Shown piece after piece: positions 1-6,608 of a stretch of DNA of 7,709 nt. The notes beneath the pieces were generated by a model, which ran no database searches, was not told the origin of the DNA, and saw only the letters and a list, made by a program, of their open reading frames with translations. Where the stretch lies: contig JBEIHC010000125.1 in NCBI GenBank assembly GCA_040381555.1, positions 1 through 7,709 of the forward strand, in the 5' to 3' direction. The stretch's first letter is position 1; the number at the start of each line of letters is the position of its first letter. The position numbers were made by a program, and so were the translations under genes. Source of the stretch: CANHCC01 sp040381555. Its GTDB lineage: Bacteria; Bacteroidota; Bacteroidia; J057; RFSG01.

Positions 1-12
1 CCTAAACACCCC

Positions 13-80
13 TTAGTGCGGTAAATTTACAAAAATAAAAATTCAATATTCTGATATACAGATAATTACGACCGCACTAA
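13..80. repeat. 10-bp perfect inverted repeat with a 48-bp spacer
   Basis: TTAGTGCGGT at 13-22 is the exact reverse complement of ACCGCACTAA at 71-80. Similar CCCC/GGGG and AAATTT blocks lie close to both arms but in a shuffled order. The left arm runs into a second small palindrome, GTAAATTTAC, at 21-30. The arms could be ends of a decayed small mobile element, a binding site, or a long-loop hairpin at the end of a gene left of the window. No T-run follows either arm, so it does not look like an intrinsic terminator. Confidence 0.55.
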
Positions 81-243
81 AATTTAAGGGGACAAGTCAG
101 GAATTGAATAGGTAAATTAAAACGAAATACAGTATTCAGCCGATTTAAGGCAAGACAAAATTTTTGGATTTATTCCAATGCAAGGAATTAATTCTTAAAC
201 CAATAAAAAGCATGCAATGTTCTGAATGCCGAATTTTTCAAAA

Positions 244-325
244 CTTCGGTAAGTCATTGCTTAGGGTAAGCCTTTGCTTAGGGTAAGTCTTTGCTTAGGG
301 TAAGTCCCAGCTTAGGGTAAGTCAT
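244..325. repeat. 17-bp tandem repeat array, four good copies plus one degenerate
   Basis: Copies begin at 259, 276, 293 and 310, each starting GCTTAGGGTAAG followed by a variable four- or five-base tail (CCTTT, TCTTT, TCCCA, TCAT). A decayed fifth copy (CTTCGGTAAGTC) precedes them from 244. The core CTTA-GGG-TAAG is itself an interrupted palindrome. The array sits between the aconitase terminator and the empty left part of the window, so it lies beyond the end of the aconitase transcript. It has no open reading frame and no spacer pattern like a CRISPR. Confidence 0.85.
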
Positions 326-358
326 AAAAAAACGGAGCAGAAAAAATTCTGCTCCGTT
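326..358 (-). terminator. Rho-independent terminator of the aconitase gene
   Basis: Read on the minus strand, a 12-bp perfect stem (plus-strand arms 331-342 and 347-358, core CGGAGCAG/CTGCTCCG) closes a four-base loop. It is followed by a run of seven T residues (plus-strand A326-A332). It begins 27 bases after the aconitase stop codon, which suits an end for that transcript. The plus-strand reading lacks a T-run, so it should act in one direction only. Confidence 0.93.
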
Positions 359-384
359 AAAACTTATTACTGAATACTCAATAA

Positions 385-2649
385 TTAATTCTGCTGACGC
401 TTAATCAAATTCAAAGCACTTCCTGCCTTAAACCATTCTATCTGCGCAGCATTGTAGGTGTGGTTAGCCAGAATTTCTTCCTTGGAGCCATCCTTATGAT
501 TCAATACAAGGGTTAAGGGTTTTCCCTCTGCAAAACTTGTCAATCCAATAATATCAATGGAATCATCTTCCTGGATTTTATCGTAATCAGCCTTGTCTGC
601 AAATGTCAATCCCAACATACCTTGTTTTTTCAGGTTGGTTTCGTGAATACGGGCAAAGGATTTTACTAGTACGCAACGCACACCTAAGAACCGGGGCTCC
701 ATGGCTGCATGCTCACGGGAAGAACCTTCTCCATAATTTTCATCGCCCACCACAATTGAACCTATACCCGCTGCTTTATAAGCACGCTGTACGACCGGCA
801 CGCCGGCATATTCTCCTGTCAACTGATTTTTTACCGAATCTGTTTTTTCATTAAATGCATTGACTGCACCAATCAGCATATTGTTGGAAATATTATCCAA
901 ATGTCCTCTGTATTTCAGCCATGGCCCAGCCATTGAAATATGATCGGTAGTACATTTCCCTTTGGCCTTAATCAATAATTTCAGCCCCTTCAAATCACTT
1001 CCTTCCCAAGCCTTAAATTCTTCCAAGAGTTGTAGGCGGTCTGAAGTAACAGAAACTTTCACCTGCACTCCACTGCCATCCGCGGCCGGAGCCTGATAGC
1101 CTGCATCTTCTACAGCAAAACCTTTTACCGGAAGCTCAATTCCCTTAGGCTCATCCAATTTTACCTGCTCCCCTTTTTCATTGGTGAGGGTATCTTTCAT
1201 TGGATTGAAAGTAAGATCTCCCGCAATGGCAAAAGCAGTCACAATTTCCGGAGAGGCCACAAAAGAGTGGGTATTCGGATTCCCATCCTGACGCTTGGCG
1301 AAATTCCGGTTAAAGGAGGTGATGATGGAATTTTTACGAGTAGGGTCATTGGTATGTCTTGCCCACTGACCAATACAAGGTCCACAAGCATTCGCCATTA
1401 CCACCCCACCCATTTGGTCAAATATTTTCAGCAAACCATCCCGATCCACAGTAAAGCGAACCTGCTCTGAACCTGGGGTGATGGTAAATTCTGCTTTCGC
1501 TTTTAGATTTTTGGATACCGCTTGTTCAGCAATAGAAGCTGCACGGGTAATATCCTCGTAAGATGAATTGGTACAAGAACCAATCAAGCCCACTTCTAAC
1601 ACCGAGGGCCAGTTATTGTCTTTTACCGCCTGAGCAAACTGAGACAAAGGCCAGGCCAAATCCGGAGTGAAGGGACCGTTAATATGAGGCTCCAGCGTAT
1701 CCAGATTAATTTCAATTACTTGATCGTAATATTTTTCTGGATGTTGATTCACCTCTTCATCCGAACGAAGGTGTGCAATAATACCATCCGCTAAGGCAGC
1801 TACATCCGCCCGATCTGTCGAACGAAGGTAATCACCCATTTTATCATCATATCCGAAAATAGAAGTAGTGGCACCAATCTCAGCACCCATATTGCAGATG
1901 GTTCCTTTTCCGGTGCAGGAAATGCTATCTGCTCCCGGACCGAAATATTCTACTACAGCGCCTGTTCCGCCTTTTACCGTCAATATACCGGCTACTTTCA
2001 GAATCACATCTTTAGCAGAGGTCCAGCCATTTAATTTTCCCGTCAATTTTACCCCAATCAACTTAGGCATTTTCAATTCCCAGGCCATTCCGGCCATCAC
2101 ATCCACCGCATCTGCCCCTCCTACCCCAATGGCGATCATCCCCAATCCTCCGGCATTTACCGTATGAGAATCGGTACCGATCATCATTCCTCCGGGGAAA
2201 GCATAGTTTTCAAGCACTACCTGGTGAATAATTCCCGCACCCGGTTTCCAGAATCCGATTCCATATTTATCAGAAACAGAAGCCAGAAAATCATAGACTT
2301 CTTTATTGGTATCAATGGCAACGGCAAGATCCGTCAAAGCACCGTCTTTCGCCTGAATCAAGTGATCGCAATGCACGGTAGAAGGCACGGCAACTTTTTT
2401 ACGGCCGGCCTGCATAAACTGAAGCAAGGCCATTTGGGCTGTTGCATCCTGCATGGCTACTCTGTCTGGGGCAAAATCCACATAAGACTTTCCTCTTTCA
2501 TAAGGACTTGCCGGGGTGCCATCAAATAAGTGGGCATACAGGATTTTCTCTGTCAAGGTCAACGGGCGACCTAAGAGTTTGCGAGCAGCTTCTACTCTTG
2601 CAGGAAACTTCTGATAAGTTTCCCGAATCATTTCGATATCAAATGCCAT
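385..2649 (-). CDS. acn: Aconitate hydratase (aconitase), mitochondrial-type
   Basis: This cytoplasmic [4Fe-4S] enzyme interconverts citrate and isocitrate in the TCA cycle. The 754-residue protein is full length. The cluster ligands are visible as Cys359 in IGSCTN and Cys422 and Cys425 in ACGPC, one residue off the pig mitochondrial enzyme (358, 421, 424). Other family signatures are GTDSHT (158-163), FNRNFAKRQ (446-454) and GEGSSREHAA (640-649) in the C-terminal swivelling domain; Ser643 matches the catalytic serine of that enzyme. The architecture is that of the mitochondrial-type branch rather than AcnB, whose domain order differs. The ATG at 2649 follows a Bacteroidota promoter by about 20 bp with no Shine-Dalgarno sequence. 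The gene is probably transcribed alone: its promoter sits in the 57-bp gap after the upstream gene and a strong terminator follows its stop. Confidence 0.97.
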   Translation of the reverse strand: MAFDIEMIRETYQKFPARVEAARKLLGRPLTLTEKILYAHLFDGTPASPYERGKSYVDFAPDRVAMQDATAQMALLQFMQAGRKKVAVPSTVHCDHLIQAKDGALTDLAVAIDTNKEVYDFLASVSDKYGIGFWKPGAGIIHQVVLENYAFPGGMMIGTDSHTVNAGGLGMIAIGVGGADAVDVMAGMAWELKMPKLIGVKLTGKLNGWTSAKDVILKVAGILTVKGGTGAVVEYFGPGADSISCTGKGTICNMGAEIGATTSIFGYDDKMGDYLRSTDRADVAALADGIIAHLRSDEEVNQHPEKYYDQVIEINLDTLEPHINGPFTPDLAWPLSQFAQAVKDNNWPSVLEVGLIGSCTNSSYEDITRAASIAEQAVSKNLKAKAEFTITPGSEQVRFTVDRDGLLKIFDQMGGVVMANACGPCIGQWARHTNDPTRKNSIITSFNRNFAKRQDGNPNTHSFVASPEIVTAFAIAGDLTFNPMKDTLTNEKGEQVKLDEPKGIELPVKGFAVEDAGYQAPAADGSGVQVKVSVTSDRLQLLEEFKAWEGSDLKGLKLLIKAKGKCTTDHISMAGPWLKYRGHLDNISNNMLIGAVNAFNEKTDSVKNQLTGEYAGVPVVQRAYKAAGIGSIVVGDENYGEGSSREHAAMEPRFLGVRCVLVKSFARIHETNLKKQGMLGLTFADKADYDKIQEDDSIDIIGLTSFAEGKPLTLVLNHKDGSKEEILANHTYNAAQIEWFKAGSALNLIKRQQN

Positions 2650-2668
2650 AGAATTCGATTATTTTTTG

Positions 2669-2699
2669 CAAAATTAGTGAAAAACAGGGGCTACTGCAA
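2669..2699 (-). promoter_or_regulatory. Bacteroidota-type promoter of acn
   Basis: On the minus strand TAATTTTG (plus-strand 2669-2676) is a perfect TAnnTTTG -7 element, and TTG (plus-strand 2697-2699) lies 20 bp upstream at the -33 position. The predicted leader is only about a dozen bases before the ATG at 2649. The promoter occupies the short gap behind the secreted-protein gene, so aconitase can be expressed independently of the mnmA operon. Confidence 0.72.
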
Positions 2700-2706
2700 G
2701 CCATTC

Positions 2707-3414
2707 CTATGGCATTGAAGTGGTCAACACCTTCGAAAACAACTCCGCCAGCATCTTCCCACCTGGAGAAATCGAATTATCAAAATCAAATCGAGGTTGC
2801 AATCCCTCAACCTGCTCCGTCATTACTCGAAGTGGAATCGAAGCAGTTATCAAATGATTCTGCCCATCGGTAATGCGGACTGTAGCTTCCAAATTATACA
2901 ACCAGCGTCGATCGGTACGAATTTGATTGCTGATGGAATAAACGGATTTCTCTTGGTTTGCAAACAAAGAAATATTTTCCACCGTCAATAAAAAATCGAG
3001 CGTATCCAAACCCGCCACTCTTGGGGCTGCTTGGCCATTAGGGGTGTTGAGCACTCCCAACCAGGCTGAACTTAATTCTGGATCTGCATTGAGAAATTGT
3101 ACGCTTAAGCCGGGAATTTTCGCCTCAAGCTCCCGAGTCATTAATTGGCCTAAACGCACTAAGGTCGCCAATTTTAAATCTTCCCGGGGAACATCCTCTC
3201 CTCCCAATCGGGTAAATTGGTTCAAATACTGCAGCCAATCTTGGGTGTAAGAAAAGCTTTTGCGCGAAAGGTACAAACCACCCTTTTTCCCCTTGGCCCA
3301 AGTTTCAAAACTTTGCTGTGCGTGCACAAAAGAAATTCCCAAAATACACAATACAACAAGCCACTTGCTTAAATTAGGAATGGAAAGAATGAGGGGGCGC
3401 AAAAAATATTTCAA
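2707..3414 (-). CDS. Secreted protein of unknown function, last gene of mnmA operon
   Basis: I do not recognise the family. The N-terminus is a plausible signal peptide: a basic stretch to Lys17, a hydrophobic core WLVVLCILGISFV (18-30) and a likely signal-peptidase I site after VHA (residue 32), leaving a mature chain starting QQSFETW. The mature part (about 203 residues) is mixed polar and hydrophobic, with no further membrane segment and no lipobox, suggesting a periplasmic or outer-membrane-associated protein. The predicted start at 3414 is TTG; no in-frame ATG precedes the signal peptide, and the first internal one is at residue 92, far inside. The frame is the same as that of the lipoprotein gene upstream, whose TAA stop ends 6 bases before this TTG, so translation by re-initiation is likely. 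Expression probably depends on the mnmA promoter. The start is the weakest part of this call. Confidence 0.8.
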   Translation of the reverse strand: MKYFLRPLILSIPNLSKWLVVLCILGISFVHAQQSFETWAKGKKGGLYLSRKSFSYTQDWLQYLNQFTRLGGEDVPREDLKLATLVRLGQLMTRELEAKIPGLSVQFLNADPELSSAWLGVLNTPNGQAAPRVAGLDTLDFLLTVENISLFANQEKSVYSISNQIRTDRRWLYNLEATVRITDGQNHLITASIPLRVMTEQVEGLQPRFDFDNSISPGGKMLAELFSKVLTTSMP

Positions 3415-3420
3415 GGGTAT

Positions 3421-4092
3421 TTATAAATTAATTCTTTTTTTCTCTCTTGTATATCCCCGCACTAAAACGGGTGAACCATCCACGAAAGTGTATTCCCGGG
3501 AAAAATACCAAGAATAGACTTGCCCCTTCCCAGCTGCAAAAATTTCTTTGATCTCATACTGATCTACTAAAGAGCTATTTTGAAGCATTAAAGTGACCAA
3601 AAGGCAATTGGGAATTTGCTCATACAGATAGTTAAAAGTTTTCATGGTTCTAAGTTCCTGACCAGCAGAATTAAACGCATTTGCATCCCAAACAGCACCT
3701 ACCTGCAGGGGCAATTGCAATACGGCCACGGGTTTATTTTCTTTTTGTTCGAACAAATAATTCCCTGCCCGATAAGCAGAGGCACGAACCTGAAATGTGC
3801 TGATAGAATCTCCTAAAGAAGTTTTGCGGTAAATATCTCTCGGGAATATTTCTACTCCATTTTGACCATAAAAAAATGCGCGAAAAGAATCGGTTTCAAC
3901 CCAATGCTGAATGGTTGTATCATTTTCTAAAAAGACTGTATCCTGTACCAGCCAATGCCATACCTGTCCTTCCGCTAATGGATAATAATCACCGCTTTCA
4001 TTCGTCTGAGCCGGAATGGATTCTTCTTTTTTACATCCTGAAACAAACCCGACTAATACCAGTAGAAATAAACAGGCTTTTAAATAATCCAT
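3421..4092 (-). CDS. Lipoprotein, probably surface-exposed, unknown function
   Basis: The 223-residue protein begins with a clear lipoprotein signal peptide: Lys5, hydrophobic core CLFLLVLVGF and lipobox VSGC, with lipidated Cys20. The residues after it, CKKEES, fit the C-x-K-(D/E)2 pattern known as a lipoprotein export signal in Capnocytophaga and other Bacteroidota, so the mature protein may face the cell surface. The rest is rich in aromatic and beta-prone segments (DYYPLAEGQVWHWLVQ at 35-50, QVYSWYFSREYTF at 191-203), consistent with an all-beta fold. I do not recognise the family. Its ATG lies inside the end of mnmA (13-bp overlap, different frame), so translation is probably coupled to mnmA. 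No function can be inferred from the tRNA-modification neighbour; co-transcription may reflect economy rather than a shared pathway. Confidence 0.88.
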   Translation of the reverse strand: MDYLKACLFLLVLVGFVSGCKKEESIPAQTNESGDYYPLAEGQVWHWLVQDTVFLENDTTIQHWVETDSFRAFFYGQNGVEIFPRDIYRKTSLGDSISTFQVRASAYRAGNYLFEQKENKPVAVLQLPLQVGAVWDANAFNSAGQELRTMKTFNYLYEQIPNCLLVTLMLQNSSLVDQYEIKEIFAAGKGQVYSWYFSREYTFVDGSPVLVRGYTREKKRINL

Positions 4093-5165
4093 CCCCCACC
4101 CAACAAATCATTTCCTTCATAGAAAACAGCTGATTGTCCCGGAGAAATGGCTTTTACTGGCTCCTGAAATACAACCTTCAGGTGATGATCGTCTGTTTGC
4201 TGTAAAATAGCAGCAGACCCGGGATCTTTATACCGAATCTTTACCCAAGCAGGTAATTCATCCGGCACCCGGGCATACTTAACTAAATTCAATCCTCTTA
4301 CGGTAAGCGATTGACCCGCCAACTCTTCTTCTTTCCCAATGACCACCGTATTGGTTTCAGGAATTATTTTCGTTACAAAATAAGGTTCGCCCATAGCGAC
4401 TAATCCTTTCCTTTGGCCAATGGTGTAATAAGGATACCCTTTATGTGTACCCACTTTTGTGCCATCAGACAAAATAAAATCGCCCCCATCCACCCGAGCT
4501 TCAAGACCCTCAACCTGACGATTCAAAAATCCATGATAATCATTATCCGGAATAAAACAGATTTCATAAGATTCCGGCTTATTTGCTAACTCATGAAACC
4601 CCATTTCAATGGCCATATTTCGAATATCCGGCTTATGAAAACCACCCATAGGGAAAATGGTGCGGGCTAAATTTTGCTGACTCACGCCCCAGAGCACATA
4701 GGATTGATCTTTATTGCTGTCAATACCTTTGGAAACAATAGCCCGCCCATTTTCACGACGAATTTGAGCATAATGCCCAGTGGCAATAAAATCACATTCC
4801 AATTTATCGGCACGCTTCAACAGGGCATTCCATTTAATGTGGGTATTGCATAATACACAAGGATTGGGTGTGCGACCGGCCAGATATTCCTCCACAAAAT
4901 TTTCAATGACAAAATCCCCAAATTCATCCCGAATATCTAGGATGTAATGGGGGAAGCCCAAGCGCACCGCCACATTCCGTGCATCATTGATGGAATCTAA
5001 GCTACAGCACCCGGTTTCTTTTTTATTGCCCCCGCTATTGGCATAATCCCAGGTTTTCATGGTCAGGCCTACTACCTCATACCCCTGCTCATGCAGCATC
5101 ACGGCGGCTACAGAGGAATCTATTCCTCCGCTCATGGCTACTAGTACTCTCCCTTTTGAGGACAT
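4080..5165 (-). CDS. mnmA: tRNA-specific 2-thiouridylase MnmA
   Basis: MnmA adenylates U34 of the Lys, Glu and Gln tRNAs with ATP and inserts sulfur received as a persulfide, giving the 2-thiouridine of mnm5s2U-type wobble bases. The 361-residue protein has the PP-loop SGGIDSS (12-18), the first catalytic cysteine in NPCVLCN (Cys103), the second in ESYEICFIP (Cys203), the TGHYA segment (129-133), the YTIGQRKG motif (247-254) and the C-terminal beta-barrel domain ending SAVFYEGNDLLGGGWI. I chose ATG at 5165. The frame stays open to a TTG at 5222, but that adds a 19-residue hydrophobic leader foreign to the family and lies at the predicted transcription start. It is the first gene of an operon with the overlapping lipoprotein gene, and it is divergent from panB. 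Confidence 0.96.
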   Translation of the reverse strand: MSSKGRVLVAMSGGIDSSVAAVMLHEQGYEVVGLTMKTWDYANSGGNKKETGCCSLDSINDARNVAVRLGFPHYILDIRDEFGDFVIENFVEEYLAGRTPNPCVLCNTHIKWNALLKRADKLECDFIATGHYAQIRRENGRAIVSKGIDSNKDQSYVLWGVSQQNLARTIFPMGGFHKPDIRNMAIEMGFHELANKPESYEICFIPDNDYHGFLNRQVEGLEARVDGGDFILSDGTKVGTHKGYPYYTIGQRKGLVAMGEPYFVTKIIPETNTVVIGKEEELAGQSLTVRGLNLVKYARVPDELPAWVKIRYKDPGSAAILQQTDDHHLKVVFQEPVKAISPGQSAVFYEGNDLLGGGWII

Positions 5166-5196
5166 TTTTTCAGAGATTAAAATATAAAGAAAAACC

Positions 5197-5213
5197 CATG
5201 CTATGGAAGCATG
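5197..5213 (-). promoter_or_regulatory. Small hairpin in the mnmA leader
   Basis: In the predicted untranslated leader of mnmA, CATGCT (plus-strand 5197-5202) pairs perfectly with AGCATG (5208-5213) around a five-base loop. On the minus strand it is followed by GGGTTTTTCTTT. The arrangement resembles a weak attenuator or intrinsic terminator just before the start codon, but a 6-bp stem is marginal and may have no function. Confidence 0.3.
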
Positions 5214-5229
5214 AATTTTCAAGTTAGTA

Positions 5230-5260
5230 CAAAATTAGTCATTATACGGTTAGCATCTAA
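5230..5260 (-). promoter_or_regulatory. Promoter of the mnmA operon
   Basis: On the minus strand TAATTTTG (plus-strand 5230-5237) is a perfect -7 element, identical to that of acn. Twenty bases upstream lies TTA (plus-strand 5258-5260), one mismatch from the -33 TTG and part of the left palindrome copy. Transcription would begin near 5222, giving a leader of roughly 55 bases before the ATG at 5165. Confidence 0.65.
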
Positions 5261-5280
5261 CGGGGGGTTAGCATCTAACC
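5248..5280. repeat. Two direct copies of a short palindrome between divergent promoters
   Basis: GGTTAGCATCTAAC occurs exactly at 5248-5261 and again at 5266-5279, an 18-bp period. Each copy is an interrupted palindrome, GTTAG-CAT-CTAAC; in the second the arms extend to six bases (GGTTAG/CTAACC, 5266-5280). Copy one covers the -33 region of the mnmA promoter and copy two that of the panB promoter. The dyad symmetry and position are what an operator pair for a dimeric regulator would look like; alternatively they are short dispersed intergenic repeats. Confidence 0.8.
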
Positions 5281-5296
5281 TTTTCCCCTAACTTTG
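5268..5296 (+). promoter_or_regulatory. Promoter of panB
   Basis: TAACTTTG at 5289-5296 is a perfect TAnnTTTG -7 element. The best -33 candidate is TTA at 5268-5270, 18 bp upstream and inside the right palindrome copy. The predicted start near 5302 leaves a leader of about 14 bases, AT-rich and without a Shine-Dalgarno sequence, before the ATG at 5316. Confidence 0.65.
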
Positions 5297-5315
5297 CAGT
5301 CCAATAACATTGATT

Positions 5316-6134
5316 ATGTCTATTCACTCGCATCAGGAAAAAAGAATTACCACGCATGTACTTCAGGAAATGAAAATGCGTCAGGAAAAAATCAGTATGC
5401 TCACAGCCTATGATTATTCTATGGCAAGGATTCTGGACGATGCCGGACTGGATGTACTCCTGGTGGGCGATTCGGCCTCTAATGTTATTGCTGGACACGA
5501 AACGACCCTTCCCATCACGCTGGATCAGATGATTTACCATGCATCTTCGGTTGTGAGAGGGGTAAAAAGGGCTTTGGTCGTAGTGGATTTACCTTTCGGG
5601 AACTACCAAGGCGATTCCAAAAATGCCTTACAATCCTCCATCCGAATTATGAAAGAATCCGGAGCGCATGCCATCAAATTGGAAGGAGGGGAATTTGTGC
5701 AGGAATCTGTCAAAAGGATTGTCTCTGCCGGGATTCCAGTAATGGGTCATTTAGGCCTGATGCCCCAAAGTATCTATCGTTTTGGCACTTATACCGTGCG
5801 GGCAACCGAAGAATTGGAAGCCGAACAATTGTTAAAGGATGCCCTACTCCTTCAGGAATTGGGAATATTCGCTCTGGTTTTGGAAAAAATCCCGGCTGAA
5901 TTGGCCAAAAAGGTTTCCGAAACCTTAAAAATTCCAGTCATTGGGATTGGAGCTGGAAATCATTGCGACGGTCAAGTACTAGTTACCCATGACATGCTGG
6001 GTATTACTTATGAATTTGCTCCCCGATTTCTCAGAAGATATGCCAATCTGAAAGAAACAATGAATAGTGCTTTTGCACAATATATCCGGGATGTCAAATC
6101 AGGGGATTTCCCGAATGAGAAGGAGAGTTATTGA
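5316..6134 (+). CDS. panB: 3-methyl-2-oxobutanoate hydroxymethyltransferase (ketopantoate hydroxymethyltransferase)
   Basis: PanB transfers a hydroxymethyl group from 5,10-methylenetetrahydrofolate to 2-oxoisovalerate, giving ketopantoate, the committed step toward pantothenate and CoA. The 272-residue protein has the family's usual length and TIM-barrel motifs: metal-binding Asp52 in VGDSASNV, Asp91 in VDLPFGNY and Glu123 in IKLEGG (equivalent to E. coli Asp45, Asp84 and Glu114), substrate-contacting Lys121, His145 in MGHLGLMPQS, and the catalytic Glu190 in LEKIP. GIGAGNHCDGQ (210-220) is also characteristic. I chose ATG at 5316; a TTG two codons earlier is in frame but less likely. It stands alone, divergent from mnmA, with no panC or panD beside it. 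No convincing terminator follows in the 102-bp gap to the convergent gene. Confidence 0.97.
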   Translation: MSIHSHQEKRITTHVLQEMKMRQEKISMLTAYDYSMARILDDAGLDVLLVGDSASNVIAGHETTLPITLDQMIYHASSVVRGVKRALVVVDLPFGNYQGDSKNALQSSIRIMKESGAHAIKLEGGEFVQESVKRIVSAGIPVMGHLGLMPQSIYRFGTYTVRATEELEAEQLLKDALLLQELGIFALVLEKIPAELAKKVSETLKIPVIGIGAGNHCDGQVLVTHDMLGITYEFAPRFLRRYANLKETMNSAFAQYIRDVKSGDFPNEKESY

Positions 6135-6236
6135 GGTTGAAGCCAATCTTGGTAAATCAAACCCTTTATCCCTCTATTAAATAGCTAAACTAACAATGAT
6201 AAATACTATAATTTACTTTCTTAAAGGAAGTCTTAA

Positions 6237-6608
6237 TTAATCATTTCTATAAGCTTGACCATAAAGCGATACCTTCCAATCTTTATCAAAAAGTACAAAA
6301 ACATCCAACCAGGCGAAATCTCCCCAAGAACAAGCACCATCTTGAGAGTAATTTAAAGCATAAACACTTTGATTGGGATAAAAATATTTAAGGGTATCTA
6401 TCGTAAGGGGAGGGCCTAACAATTTTTCAACCTCAAACCGACTCATTCCTCTGTCTATAAGTTGAAATTTATTTTCATTAAAAGTGGGGGCAAACTTTGT
6501 ATCTATTCTTGGATTAAAGATAAAATACTGTTCTCGAGGAAAGAAAAAATAAAAAGTTAAGCCAATAAACAAAATAAAATAAAGCAATAGGTTTTTCGGC
6601 ATTCTCAT
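6237..6608 (-). CDS. Membrane-anchored BamE/SmpA-like small protein
   Basis: The 123-residue protein begins with a basic patch and one hydrophobic segment (about 7-23, rich in Leu, Ile and Phe) with no lipobox cysteine, so it is probably held in the inner membrane by an N-terminal anchor rather than lipidated. The soluble part carries IDRGMSRFEVEKLLGPP (51-67), the helix-turn-helix-entry motif of the BamE/SmpA/OmlA fold (GMsr.eV..lLG.P), followed by predicted strands ending VLFDKDWKVSLYG. That similarity is a fold-level guess; it does not imply membership of the outer-membrane assembly machine. The ATG at 6608 overlaps the stop of the upstream frame as ATGA, so the two were translated as a pair. 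A second ATG two codons inside (6602) is possible. A partner or immunity role for the upstream gene is conceivable but unproven. Confidence 0.72.
   Translation of the reverse strand: MRMPKNLLLYFILFIGLTFYFFFPREQYFIFNPRIDTKFAPTFNENKFQLIDRGMSRFEVEKLLGPPLTIDTLKYFYPNQSVYALNYSQDGACSWGDFAWLDVFVLFDKDWKVSLYGQAYRND

Larger units (their letters stand above)
1..384. other. Gene-free region downstream of aconitase
   Basis: No coding frame can be supported on either strand: plus-strand frames entering from the left edge stop within the first 24 bases, and minus-strand frames are closed repeatedly. The stretch is AT-rich. It holds an inverted-repeat pair (13-22 with 71-80), a 17-bp tandem array (about 244-325) and the aconitase terminator (326-358). 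Nothing recognisable lies between 90 and 240. Confidence 0.8.

Noticed and set aside
13..80. AGTGCGGT resembling the Haemophilus DNA-uptake sequence
   Set aside because: The first bases differ from AAGTGCGGT, only this one pair was noticed, and the genes point to Bacteroidota, where this uptake signal is not known.
259..325. TTAGGG units resembling eukaryotic telomere repeats, or a CRISPR array
   Set aside because: The period is 17 bp, the TTAGGG is only part of a CTTAGGGTAAG core, and there are no unique spacers of CRISPR length; the setting is a bacterial intergenic region.
603..2651. Several plus-strand open frames inside aconitase
   Set aside because: They run antisense to a full-length, motif-complete aconitase, lack promoters and look like no known protein.
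2687..2704. GGCT/AGCC hairpin with a T-run as terminator of the mnmA operon
   Set aside because: The stem is only four pairs and it overlaps the acn promoter; it is too weak to call, so some readthrough into acn remains possible.
5166..5222. N-terminal extension of MnmA from TTG at 5222
   Set aside because: The 19 extra residues are hydrophobic and unlike the family, the start would coincide with the predicted transcription start, and ATG at 5165 gives the usual N-terminus just before the PP-loop.
5310..5315. PanB start at TTG 5310
   Set aside because: A normal ATG lies two codons downstream at 5316; the TTG adds nothing recognisable.
6135..6163. Terminator after panB
   Set aside because: GGTTGA can pair imperfectly with TCAAACC around an inner CCAA/TTGG, but the stem is bulged, the inner loop is only two bases and no T-run follows.
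6215..6231. Hairpin ACTTTC-TTAAA-GGAAGT as a terminator between the convergent genes
   Set aside because: The stem has six pairs including a G-T wobble, and neither strand has a proper T-run after it.
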